Shown: positions 23,686-31,062 of the stretch, one piece after another
How positions within the stretch are numbered: position 1 is the first letter of the stretch
How the letters are laid out: the number at the start of each line of letters is the position of its first letter
Assembly: GCA_964548225.1 (NCBI GenBank)
Contig: CAZJQP010000058.1
Coordinates: forward strand, 1 to 33,430
DNA from: CALMEH01 sp964548225
GTDB lineage: Bacteria > Acidobacteriota > Blastocatellia > Pyrinomonadales > Pyrinomonadaceae
DNA: 33,430 nt
Direction of reading: 5' to 3'
Translations under genes and position numbers: made by a program
Notes under the pieces: model-generated
Told to the model about the DNA's origin: nothing
What the model saw: the letters and a program-made list of their open reading frames with translations, nothing else
The model's database searches: none

Positions 23686-24714
23686 ATGCCGAAAGCCAGC
23701 AGTTTCAGCCGTTTTACACGCGGCGTGAAACATACAATTAAAGCATTTGCTTCAACGAAACATCCCGTTTTGGTTCACATCGTTCCGATGCGGCGGTGCA
23801 ATCTCGCGTGTGCGTATTGCAACGAATACGACAAAACGAGCGATCCCGTGCCGATTGCCGAAATGTTGAAACGCATTGACAAACTCGCGGAGTTCGGCAC
23901 GTCAATCGTAACCATCAGCGGCGGCGAGCCGATGATGCACCCCGAAATTTACGACATCATTGCACGCATTCGGCATCACGGAATGATTGCCGGACTTATC
24001 TCGAACGGTTATTATTTTCAGCCGGAGAAGATTAAAAAGCTCAATGAAGCAGGGCTTGATTACCTGCAAATCTCGATTGATAACGTAACGCCGGACGATG
24101 TTTCCAAAAAGAGTTTGAAGGTTCTGGACGGCAAACTAAAAAACCTCGCGGAACACGCGAAATTTAAGGTAAATATCAATTCGGTAGTCGGCGGCGGCGT
24201 GGCAAACCCCGACGAGGCTTTGATTATTGCCAATCGCGCTCTCGAATTAGGCTTTTCTTCGACGGTTGGCGTAATTCACGACGAGATGGGATTGAATAAA
24301 GGCTTGACCGACCACGAGAAACAGATTTACAAAGAAATTAAAGCCAAAGGCGCACGGAGTTATGCGCGTTGGAATTGGTTTCAGGACAAATTGGTTGACG
24401 GCGGCGAATACGAATGGCGGTGTCGCGCCGGTGCGCGTTACCTTTATGTTTGCGAGGAAGGCTTGGTGCATTGGTGTTCGCAGCAGCGCGGAACGCCGGG
24501 CATCTCGCTTCACGAATATACACACGCCGATATGGAGCGCGAATATATTACGGAAAAATGGTGCGCCCCGACCTGCACGATTCAGTGCGTTCACCAAGTC
24601 GGGCATCTCGACGCTTGGCGCGATAAACAAATTTCGCTCGATGATTACAACAAGCGCAACGGCAGTAAAAAGCTGAAAAAAGAAACCGTTGCCCAAGTTC
24701 TAAACGCCGACTAA
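23686..24714 (+). CDS. Radical SAM protein with C-terminal cysteine cluster
   Basis: A [4Fe-4S]/S-adenosylmethionine radical enzyme of 342 aa; substrate unknown. The cluster motif is CNLACAYC (C38, C42, C45), with SGGEPMMHPEI, ISNGYY and LQISIDNV as the following barrel strands. The C-terminal third has more cysteines: WRCRAGARYLYVCEEGLVHWC and WCAPTCTIQC, a SPASM- or twitch-like arrangement that could bind an auxiliary Fe-S cluster. Such domains occur in peptide- and protein-modifying enzymes, but no precursor peptide gene is visible beside it. It stands alone between the LolA terminator and the convergent integrase gene. Confidence 0.9.
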   Translation: MPKASSFSRFTRGVKHTIKAFASTKHPVLVHIVPMRRCNLACAYCNEYDKTSDPVPIAEMLKRIDKLAEFGTSIVTISGGEPMMHPEIYDIIARIRHHGMIAGLISNGYYFQPEKIKKLNEAGLDYLQISIDNVTPDDVSKKSLKVLDGKLKNLAEHAKFKVNINSVVGGGVANPDEALIIANRALELGFSSTVGVIHDEMGLNKGLTDHEKQIYKEIKAKGARSYARWNWFQDKLVDGGEYEWRCRAGARYLYVCEEGLVHWCSQQRGTPGISLHEYTHADMEREYITEKWCAPTCTIQCVHQVGHLDAWRDKQISLDDYNKRNGSKKLKKETVAQVLNAD

Positions 24715-24765
24715 AAACGGAAAAAAAACGGCAATAAATTTGAGTCTTATGTTACCCATTTTTTT

Positions 24766-25719
24766 CTAATCCAACGGACTGTTAAAGGCAATGTTCTGCG
24801 GATTATTAAAATAGTTCAGCGTGGTTTTCAGATTTTTATGCCCAAGAAGCCGGCTTATTGTTCGGACGGCGCAATTTTGTTCATAGAGCCGCGTGGCGAA
24901 ACTATAACGCAAAGTTTGGCAACCAAAATCTTTTTCAATGCGGGCTTTTGCGAGGGCTTCGGCAAAGGCTTTTTGGATAGTTGATTCGGCGAGATGTTGA
25001 CGGACAACATTTTTTTTGCCATTGAACTCCGTCAGTTTCGACGCGGGAAAAAGATATTGCCGATTTGGTAAATTAGCGGCATTCGGCGGATAAAAACCTT
25101 TGTTTGAGAGCAAAATATCAATGCCGAAATCTGCCGTCAAATAGTCTTCGTAGAGATATTCGGCGCGTTTTATTTGTTGGCGCAGATGAATAATAAGCGT
25201 GGCGGGCAAAATTGTGCGCCGCTCGATTTTGCCGGTTTGCGGATGACGGATTTTTATTTCATTTTCCGCAAAATCCAGATCATCAACGCGCAATTTCAAA
25301 GCCTCCGGCAAACGCAAACCCGCGCCATACATCAAAGCCGCGACCAAAAAAGACGCGCCGTGCATATTTTTCAAGATTTTGCGAACCTCCGCATCGGTAA
25401 AAGTTTCCGGCTTTTTGGCAGGGCAACGAACGCGCTCAATTTTCTTAAAACGCGCCGAAAGTTTTTGACAAAGCACATCACGATAGAAAAACAAAAGTGC
25501 CGAATGCGCCTGATTCCGCGTCGCATCGGCAGTCGTCGGCTTCAAAAAAGTCAGAAAACCATTGATTTTTGCGGCACGTTTTACGGAAATGTCTGCATCC
25601 GCGCAAAATTCCAGATAACGTCCGATATGTTTGAGATAAGCGTTTTCGGTTTTGCGGCTCAGATTTTTCCGCCTGATTTCCGTCCGCGCCGCTTCGAGCA
25701 AATTTTCTTGATTGTTCAT
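24766..25719 (-). CDS. Integron-integrase-like tyrosine recombinase
   Basis: Site-specific DNA recombinase, 317 aa. The N-terminal SAM-like core-binding domain (about 1-100) includes RKNLSRKTENAYLKHIGRYLEFC. The catalytic domain shows YGAGLRLPEALKLRVDDLDF with Arg I, then an IntI-type insertion, YPPNAANLPNRQYLFPASKL and VVRQHLAESTIQKAF, resembling the region specific to integron integrases. The box usually HTLRHSFAT reads QTLRYSFAT, so the first His of HxxR is Gln. LLGHKNLKTTLNYF keeps the late His and the Tyr nucleophile. The ATG at 25719 has AAGG 12 nt upstream; a TTG at 25737 is an alternative. No attC sites were found; palindromes and tandem repeats lie upstream. Confidence 0.92.
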   Translation of the reverse strand: MNNQENLLEAARTEIRRKNLSRKTENAYLKHIGRYLEFCADADISVKRAAKINGFLTFLKPTTADATRNQAHSALLFFYRDVLCQKLSARFKKIERVRCPAKKPETFTDAEVRKILKNMHGASFLVAALMYGAGLRLPEALKLRVDDLDFAENEIKIRHPQTGKIERRTILPATLIIHLRQQIKRAEYLYEDYLTADFGIDILLSNKGFYPPNAANLPNRQYLFPASKLTEFNGKKNVVRQHLAESTIQKAFAEALAKARIEKDFGCQTLRYSFATRLYEQNCAVRTISRLLGHKNLKTTLNYFNNPQNIAFNSPLD

Positions 25720-25848
25720 ATAATTTTTCGCCTTCAATTTCTACAAATCTTGCAAAACTTTCCTTAAAAAAAACTTTAGCCATTACCTAACGCACCGTTT
25801 GGGCAAAAAAAGTAACATAATTTTTTAATTTTTTTCAATTTTTTTATC

Positions 25849-25907
25849 AAAACAGGCAATTATCCATAAACACTACGGATAATCTCCTGTTTTTGTGATT
25901 ATCCGTA
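25849..25907. promoter_or_regulatory. 45-bp palindrome plus extra half-site near the integrase
   Basis: Arms of 20 bp (25849-25868 and 25874-25893) match at 17 positions around AACAC. They contain ATTATCC(A/G)TA, and a third direct copy lies at 25898-25907. The inverted-pair-plus-extra-site layout fits a recombinase or regulator binding site. TTATCCRTA also resembles a DnaA box (TTATCCACA). Confidence 0.5.
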
Positions 25908-25977
25908 AAAGGTCTTGAAAGATATTTGGAGAAGGATTATAAAAATTATGTTGAATGAGTAAGCAATTCATCAGAGC

Positions 25978-26089
25978 GGAATAAATTTATAGATATGAGC
26001 CACAAAAACACACAAAACAGACAAAAATTAGACCACGTTTTTTTGTGATATTTTGTGTGTTTTCGTGGTTTGATTTATAAATTTATTCC
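25978..26089. repeat. Large imperfect dyad ahead of the 231-aa gene
   Basis: The outer arms GGAATAAATTTATA and TATAAATTTATTCC are perfect. The inner arms (CCACAAAAACACACAAAA and TTTTGTGTGTTTTCGTGG) are nearly complementary. The build is like the snapback elements but with looser 8-9-nt periodicity. The TATAAATTTAT of the arms resembles the core of the adjacent tandem repeats. Confidence 0.8.
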
Positions 26090-26109
26090 ATATTTGCTTC
26101 AAAATCTAA

Positions 26110-26251
26110 GAAAATTTATAAATTGGCGCAGAAAATTTATAAATTGGCGCAGAGAATTTATAAATTGGCGCAGAGAATTTATAAATTGGCGAGGAGAATT
26201 TATAAATTGGCAAGGAGAATTTATAAATTGGCAAGGAGAATTTATAAACGG
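26110..26251. repeat. 21-bp tandem repeats, six units plus a partial one
   Basis: The unit is GAGAATTTATAAATTGGCGCA (26110, 26131, 26152, 26173, 26194, 26215, partial at 26236). Each contains the palindrome AATTTATAAATT. The last units drift to AAGGAG at the unit border. The period is two helical turns, so bound proteins would lie on one DNA face, as with iterons or operators. Confidence 0.92.
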
Positions 26252-26331
26252 AATGAAAAAATTTAAGCATTCGGCAAAACTGATTTAAGAATTTTAAGAT
26301 TAATTTACGCAAAAATAGGAGAAAAAACAAA

Positions 26332-27027
26332 ATGATTGAAAACAGTGATTGGTATCCGACGACGCGGGCGGGGCAGAGGGCAATGTATGGGAATTTTCGG
26401 GCGAAGATTGATGGTTATCGCATAACACTTGGTTTAACGGGCGATCAGGTTACACGCTTGATCTTAATTTGTGATTTGTATATTGCAATTTATGATTGGC
26501 TGATTTTGGTTGAGGCAACCAAGACGGAGACGACGCGCTGGCGTGATGAGTTGGAGCAGGGCGACGAGAGCAATCCGGTTCAGCCGCCGCCTGATTTTGT
26601 TGAACTGATACTTCCGAATGGAGCGTTTAACGGGTTTGTCCGCGAATTTCGGGATACCGTCGGGCTGATAAAACGGCTCGACGGCTACACGCAAGCTATC
26701 GGTTTGGATTTGATGGTTGTGCGGCTCAAAGGTGCGCCGCCGAATCTCAACGAAGCTCAGCCGGATTTTAAGTTTGAATCGAAAAATCCCTTCAAAGTGC
26801 GCGTTACGGGCAAGATGCAAGGCTTTAAAACCGCCAATTTTTACTATCGGCGCAAGGGAGAAAACAATTATGTTTTTGTCGGTTATCTGACAAATATGCC
26901 GGGCGAACTGACTATTCCTGCCGCCACGCCCGGTGTGCCGGAAGTCGGCGACATCAAAGCCATTTTCGTCGAAAAAAATGTCGAAGTCGGCATCTTTTCC
27001 CCCAGCACGGAATTGACGCTTTCATAA
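26332..27027 (+). CDS. Hypothetical protein beside the AAA+ gene
   Basis: A 231-aa soluble protein without a signal peptide. The N-terminal half (MIENSDWYPTTRAGQRAMYG, then helical to about residue 135) and C-terminal half (beta-rich: NPFKVRVTGKMQGFKTANFYYRR, YVFVGYLTNMPGELTIP, VGDIKAIFVEKNVEVG) suggest a helical domain plus an Fn3- or immunoglobulin-like one. From memory, the DW-P-T/S opening recalls a scattered family of proteins of unknown function; I cannot verify it. A good AGGAG (26317-26321) lies 10 nt before the ATG. It is preceded by the tandem repeats and followed 93 bp later by the AAA+ gene in the same direction, so the two are probably co-expressed. Confidence 0.8.
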   Translation: MIENSDWYPTTRAGQRAMYGNFRAKIDGYRITLGLTGDQVTRLILICDLYIAIYDWLILVEATKTETTRWRDELEQGDESNPVQPPPDFVELILPNGAFNGFVREFRDTVGLIKRLDGYTQAIGLDLMVVRLKGAPPNLNEAQPDFKFESKNPFKVRVTGKMQGFKTANFYYRRKGENNYVFVGYLTNMPGELTIPAATPGVPEVGDIKAIFVEKNVEVGIFSPSTELTLS

Positions 27028-27120
27028 TTGAAAAGAAAAAACAACCTAAGGAGAAAATTTTTGTTAGAAAAAGTAGGATAGCTTTACAGTTCGACAAAAA
27101 TTTTAATTTTGAAAATAAAA

Positions 27121-30100
27121 ATGAAAACCCTAAACAAAGATTTGGAAGTTTTGCGCGAATTAAATGATTTGCGCGCCCGAGCCCGCGAACTTCGCCGACA
27201 AGGATTACTCCCCTTAAAACGAATTTCCGACATAAAAGACGAAGAAAAAGCTGACAAAAGAATCAAAGGAAGAGCAAAAGATAAAGATTTTAAGTTTCAA
27301 TTTGATTTTTCGCATTGGGCTTCAAGCGGCAATACAGTTGAAATTGCACTTTTAGCTAAATTGCAAAACCATCGAGATATATGCGACACGGAAGACGAAA
27401 ATAATCTCGCTCAGGCGGATAAAGAATTAAAGAAACATCTGGCAAATCTCAAACTTAATGATAATCTTTTACCTATTGACCGCGATGAAACTCCAAATAT
27501 TGATGATATGAAAAGTGTGCCTGTGATTGCGGCGGCGCGGGCAATGCAGGTTTTAGTCGGACGTTCGGAGTTGGCTTTATCGCGGGCTTCAATGCTTTGT
27601 TATTACCGCATCTTGCGCGAAATTTACGGCGCGGCTCCGCCGGATTGGACGGTTGGCGCGGCAAGGGCAGGTTTTAACGGCATAACTTCGGCGTTTGTTA
27701 CTGGCGAATGTGTCCGCGCACTTTTCACTTTTCGAGATACGATTCAGCGCACGGCGGAGTTTTGCCGCGAAACGATTAAACTTCTAAAAAGTTATCAATC
27801 TTTGCGCTCAATGCTTTCTAATTTAGGAGGAAATTCGGACAAAAATCATCCTTTGCACCGTTGGGCAGACAAAACGATGGAAGCTCAATGGCTCGATTGG
27901 TTTCTTTCAACCAATCAGCGTCTTGGTCAAATCGCACTTTTTTATAACGATAAAATTGAGGGATTACCGGAAAAGGAAAGATTTGAAAAACTTTATAAAG
28001 ATTCGGACAATCCGCAAAGCAGACTGTTTAGCTGTCCCGACAAAAAAAAAGACAAAGATATGAAAATAAATGTCCAAACGGTTGGACAATATTTTAAAAC
28101 CTTATTTGGATATTTAGAAAAATCGTTGATTGAAGCCAAAAATGGTATTTTGGCGGCAAAAGACGAAATTGAAAAATACAGAGAAGAAGAAAAAAGATTA
28201 AAAGATGAAGCTGAAGGCAAAAAAGATGACTTTAATAAAAGCAAAGAATTAAAAGAACGCTTTCAAAGATCTTCGAGTCCGCATCTGTTCGCCGAAATAC
28301 GAATCAGAGACTCAATCAAACAGTTAGAAAACTTACTGATTGAAATGGTCGAAATGAAAAAACAGGCAAAAGCAGAAAAAACAGCCATAACCGAACTAGA
28401 AGAAAAAGAAAAAATAGACAATAAATATTTAATTAAATTTCTGGAGCGTTTGGCAAAATCCTGCGATGATAACGCTTATCACTTAAACGAGATAGTTGCC
28501 CCAACAAAGCAATACATCAAAGGAGTTTTGCGGCGCGAACTTTCTAATACGCCAAGCTTTTTTGATGCGGGCGAACTTGTTTTTGCGGCAATGTCATTCG
28601 GTGCAATGACGAACTGGAAACAACACGAATTGTTAAACCGTGCCTGCATAAAATTGATAAAGGCTTTGCCTGAAAATGGCAGACTTCCAACCAAACGCCC
28701 ATTACATACTTCAACGCGCGGCTATCGGCTTTTGCCAATCGGATGTGAAATGACGCGCAGTTTGGCACATCTTTTTACACATATGGACATAGAATTTGAT
28801 GCCCAGTTTGTAAGACGAATTCTGAATGTCTTTGAAGAAAGATTGCATCATCTTCGGGAAAGTGAAAATAAAAATGTCTTTGTCGGTTGGAACTATGACG
28901 GTGCGCCAAACCCAGACACGCCGTGCGTTTGGGTTTCGGCGGTGTCGGTTCTGGCTCTTGACCGTATGGTGCGAATGTTGGACAAGCGCATTAACAACAC
29001 GATTCTAAAACACTTTGAAGTTATTGACCCGAATAAACCGCATATGGAACTTCCGATAAACGATTTAATTTTTGCAGATTATGGATTCAATGAATATTAC
29101 TTCAAAAAATTTCCGAAAGTTTATGAGCAAGCACAACCAATCCCAATTCAACTCGAATTGATGCGGGCGCATTTAACACGAGCGTGTTTACCGCGAAAAT
29201 ATTCAAAAAATGCAAACCGGAAAGTTTATTCGACAATCCTCTACGGACCGCCTGGCACGGGCAAAACAACACTTGCCGAAGTGGTTGCTTTTAACAGCAG
29301 CAAATCGCTTATCAAATTGTCGCCGAGCGACCTCAATCTGCAAGGCGAAGGCTTTATTGAAGGACGCGCCCACGACATTTTTGAAGCTCTTTCAATGCTG
29401 ACGCAAACCGTGATTATATTTGACGAATTCGAGCCGATGCTAAAAAATCGCAAGCCAAAAGAAATGATCAATAAATATGATTTGGCTTTGCAAAATCGGC
29501 AAAAGCAAGAAGAATTGGAATACGAATGGTTGGAGAGCTTTAAAAAATTCGTTGATAAACAAGTAGCTGAAAAGGAAACAGCTAACCCAGAAGAGTATCA
29601 CGCAACACTTGCATTAAGTGTTGAGTTGTTAAAGGGAATATTTGGCGAATCTGCCGAAGACAAAAACGACGTAACGGAAGAACCGAAAGAAATAGAAGAA
29701 GAAACAAGCGATTTGGAAAATGCCGCGCTGATGTTGATTGCCGCCGAACTAAGGGAAATACGCAAAAAAGATGACCCGAAAATAAGATTTCTGCTTTCTG
29801 GAATGTTGCCGAAGTTTCTTAAATTGCACGATGCGGCAAAAGCACAGGCTTTGGTTTATTTTTTGGGAACAAATGTTTTCAAAGACATAGACCTCGCCGC
29901 ACAGCGTTCCGGCAGATTTGATTCAAAAATTCCTATTTACAATCCTTGTCCGCTTTCGAGAGCCGGAACATTTCTTTATCTTTTGAGCAAAGATGAAAAA
30001 ATCGCCGGAAAGCTCGATTTAAGTAAAAATAAACAGCAGTTAAAACGCTTTTTTGACGTAATTGTCGCCACAGCAAACGAAACTGCTAGCGAATTGGCAC

Positions 30101-30387
30101 AAAAATACTTCAATCCAGATAAATCCGACAATCTAAATTATGTTATCGGAGAAGCGAAAGAATGCTCTCCAAGATTGGATGTTGATAAAATTGAGCAATT
30201 AGAAAAAAAATTCCTTGAAGAAAAAGATACCCTTGAAGATATTGAAATCAAGGAATACCAATGGTTAATTGCCTTTGAGAAAACATTCAAAAAGCAATGG
30301 GAAAATGTGCATAAAACTAAAACAGGAAATTATTTGCAATTTCTTGCCGAAAGTCTTATATGGAATCCAGAAGCCGAAACTAAGTAA
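27121..30387 (+). CDS. Large AAA+ ATPase with long N-terminal helical region
   Basis: A 1088-aa protein of unknown role. Residues 1-440 are mostly helical, with a strong Lys/Glu coiled coil at about 330-450. Residues about 470-660 (FDAGELVFAAMSFGAMTNW, RGYRLLPIGCEMTRSLAHLF, VGWNYDGAPNPDTPCVWVSA) look like paired helices of an alpha/alpha toroid. The AAA+ module has Walker A GPPGTGKTT (709-717), Walker B VIIFDEFE (764-771), sensor-1-like FLGTN (near 914) and AQRSGRFDS, an Arg-finger region as in FtsH/Cdc48. The gap between Walker B and sensor 1 is about 140 residues, so an acidic coiled-coil insertion of about 90-100 residues interrupts the core. No protease or nuclease motif is seen. Start: ATG 27121; TTG 27109 is possible. 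Confidence 0.88.
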   Translation: MKTLNKDLEVLRELNDLRARARELRRQGLLPLKRISDIKDEEKADKRIKGRAKDKDFKFQFDFSHWASSGNTVEIALLAKLQNHRDICDTEDENNLAQADKELKKHLANLKLNDNLLPIDRDETPNIDDMKSVPVIAAARAMQVLVGRSELALSRASMLCYYRILREIYGAAPPDWTVGAARAGFNGITSAFVTGECVRALFTFRDTIQRTAEFCRETIKLLKSYQSLRSMLSNLGGNSDKNHPLHRWADKTMEAQWLDWFLSTNQRLGQIALFYNDKIEGLPEKERFEKLYKDSDNPQSRLFSCPDKKKDKDMKINVQTVGQYFKTLFGYLEKSLIEAKNGILAAKDEIEKYREEEKRLKDEAEGKKDDFNKSKELKERFQRSSSPHLFAEIRIRDSIKQLENLLIEMVEMKKQAKAEKTAITELEEKEKIDNKYLIKFLERLAKSCDDNAYHLNEIVAPTKQYIKGVLRRELSNTPSFFDAGELVFAAMSFGAMTNWKQHELLNRACIKLIKALPENGRLPTKRPLHTSTRGYRLLPIGCEMTRSLAHLFTHMDIEFDAQFVRRILNVFEERLHHLRESENKNVFVGWNYDGAPNPDTPCVWVSAVSVLALDRMVRMLDKRINNTILKHFEVIDPNKPHMELPINDLIFADYGFNEYYFKKFPKVYEQAQPIPIQLELMRAHLTRACLPRKYSKNANRKVYSTILYGPPGTGKTTLAEVVAFNSSKSLIKLSPSDLNLQGEGFIEGRAHDIFEALSMLTQTVIIFDEFEPMLKNRKPKEMINKYDLALQNRQKQEELEYEWLESFKKFVDKQVAEKETANPEEYHATLALSVELLKGIFGESAEDKNDVTEEPKEIEEETSDLENAALMLIAAELREIRKKDDPKIRFLLSGMLPKFLKLHDAAKAQALVYFLGTNVFKDIDLAAQRSGRFDSKIPIYNPCPLSRAGTFLYLLSKDEKIAGKLDLSKNKQQLKRFFDVIVATANETASELAQKYFNPDKSDNLNYVIGEAKECSPRLDVDKIEQLEKKFLEEKDTLEDIEIKEYQWLIAFEKTFKKQWENVHKTKTGNYLQFLAESLIWNPEAETK

Positions 30388-30396
30388 AATTATATT

Positions 30397-30417
30397 TAGG
30401 CGCAATTTTTTCGCCTA
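30397..30417. terminator. Short hairpin between convergent genes
   Basis: TAGGCG (30397-30402) pairs with CGCCTA (30412-30417) around a T-rich loop, in the 33-bp gap between the AAA+ gene and the convergent zinc-ribbon gene. The stem is short and has no outer T-run, so it is a weak terminator candidate. Confidence 0.35.
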
Positions 30418-30420
30418 TTA

Positions 30421-30720
30421 TCAGACAATTTTATACCAATCTTCGTGGCGCGACCATTCGCCGCAGTGCAAACACGATGTCCAACGCCAAAGATGAGCGC
30501 ACGTCGGACATTTTCCGCGTGTTTCAAATGTATTCCACATTGTTCCGCAACCGTTGTAGAAAAATTCGGGCGCATCGCAATCGGCGCAGAACCATTGGCT
30601 CGATTTTGTCGGCGACCATTGGCAGAGCGGGCAACGAATGCGGTTGAAATCGGTTTCGTTTATCTCTTTTGCGAGGTTTTTGAGAGCTTCTTCGGTCTCC
30701 TGCGTTTTACGATAAGCCAT
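30421..30720 (-). CDS. Zinc-ribbon protein
   Basis: A 99-aa protein with a helical N-terminus (MAYRKTQETEEALKNLAKEI) and four cysteine pairs or near pairs: CPLC, CADC, CPTC and CLHC, with a further Cys in YNGCGTMW. They fit two zinc ribbons in series; many Trp and Phe residues lie between them. It could bind nucleic acid or another protein; the family is not recognised. I chose the ATG at 30720 because upstream codons in the frame come from the octad repeat at 30762-30920. It is convergent with the AAA+ gene, and whether it belongs to that module or to the pyruvate kinase side is unclear. Confidence 0.75.
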   Translation of the reverse strand: MAYRKTQETEEALKNLAKEINETDFNRIRCPLCQWSPTKSSQWFCADCDAPEFFYNGCGTMWNTFETRGKCPTCAHLWRWTSCLHCGEWSRHEDWYKIV

Positions 30721-30761
30721 AAAATTACATAACTGGACAACTTTCCAAAATAAAAGCGAAG

Positions 30762-30920
30762 ATTTTTTCAACGCAAAGACGCAAAGGCGCAAAGGCGCAA
30801 AGATTTTAGGAGTATTCGGCTGAATAATTGTCAGCGATTTTATTAAAATCTTGTGCCGAAAAAAAACAAATTTTCAAAACTTTGCGTCTTTGCCGCTTTG
30901 CGTCTTTGCGTTAAAATCTT
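30762..30920. repeat. Snapback octad repeat downstream of pyk
   Basis: The left arm (30762-30806) has GCAAAGGC-type 8-mers in tandem; the right arm (30872-30920) has CTTTGCGT 8-mers. The loop is about 65 nt. The same 8-mer family forms the element at 32521-32606 on the other side of pyk. Confidence 0.9.
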
Positions 30921-30954
30921 TAACCCTCACACTTTCAGAAGAATTTTATTTATT

Positions 30955-31030
30955 TATTTAGCTCCTCTTTGGCTAAAGCCTTTTGGTTTTTCCAATCTTA
31001 ACCACTAGCTAAAGCCGGAGGCAATTTATC
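30955..31030. repeat. REP-like element with two GCTAAAGCC words
   Basis: GGCTAAAGCC near 30971 can fold into a GGC-TAAA-GCC mini-hairpin, and GCTAAAGCCGGAGGC near 31008 partly mirrors the left side (GCTCC). It lies just beyond the pyk stop codon and may act as a transcript end. No gene is seen in 30921-31062. Confidence 0.55.
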
Positions 31031-31062
31031 AAAAGCACAAATTATTTACACTAACTAAAATT

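Larger units (their letters stand above)
25720..26331. other. Gene-free, AT-rich, repeat-dense region
   Basis: About 610 bp between the divergent integrase and 231-aa genes with no convincing gene. In order it holds T-rich runs (25821-25848), a 45-bp palindrome with a third half-site (25849-25907), a 112-bp imperfect dyad (25978-26089) and six 21-bp tandem repeats (26110-26251). The mix resembles a recombination or replication control region, but no function is shown. Confidence 0.7.

Noticed and set aside
25478..25783. Minus-strand frame starting MAKVFFKESFARFVE as a gene
   Set aside because: It overlaps the integrase in another frame and loses any protein-like character once it enters the integrase codons.
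25781..25802. RYYYAAC/GTTRRRY-like word (ACCTAAC) as an integron attI site
   Set aside because: The GTTAGGT reads on the wrong strand for the integrase orientation, and no attC partner sites follow, so a chance match is likelier.
26110..26251. CRISPR array
   Set aside because: The units are contiguous 21-bp tandem copies with no unique spacers, and no cas gene is present.
26055..26288. Open frame encoding a heptapeptide repeat (EFINWRR)n
   Set aside because: It is a by-product of a 21-bp tandem repeat. The start codon is TTG without a Shine-Dalgarno, and both strands are open through the repeat for the same reason.
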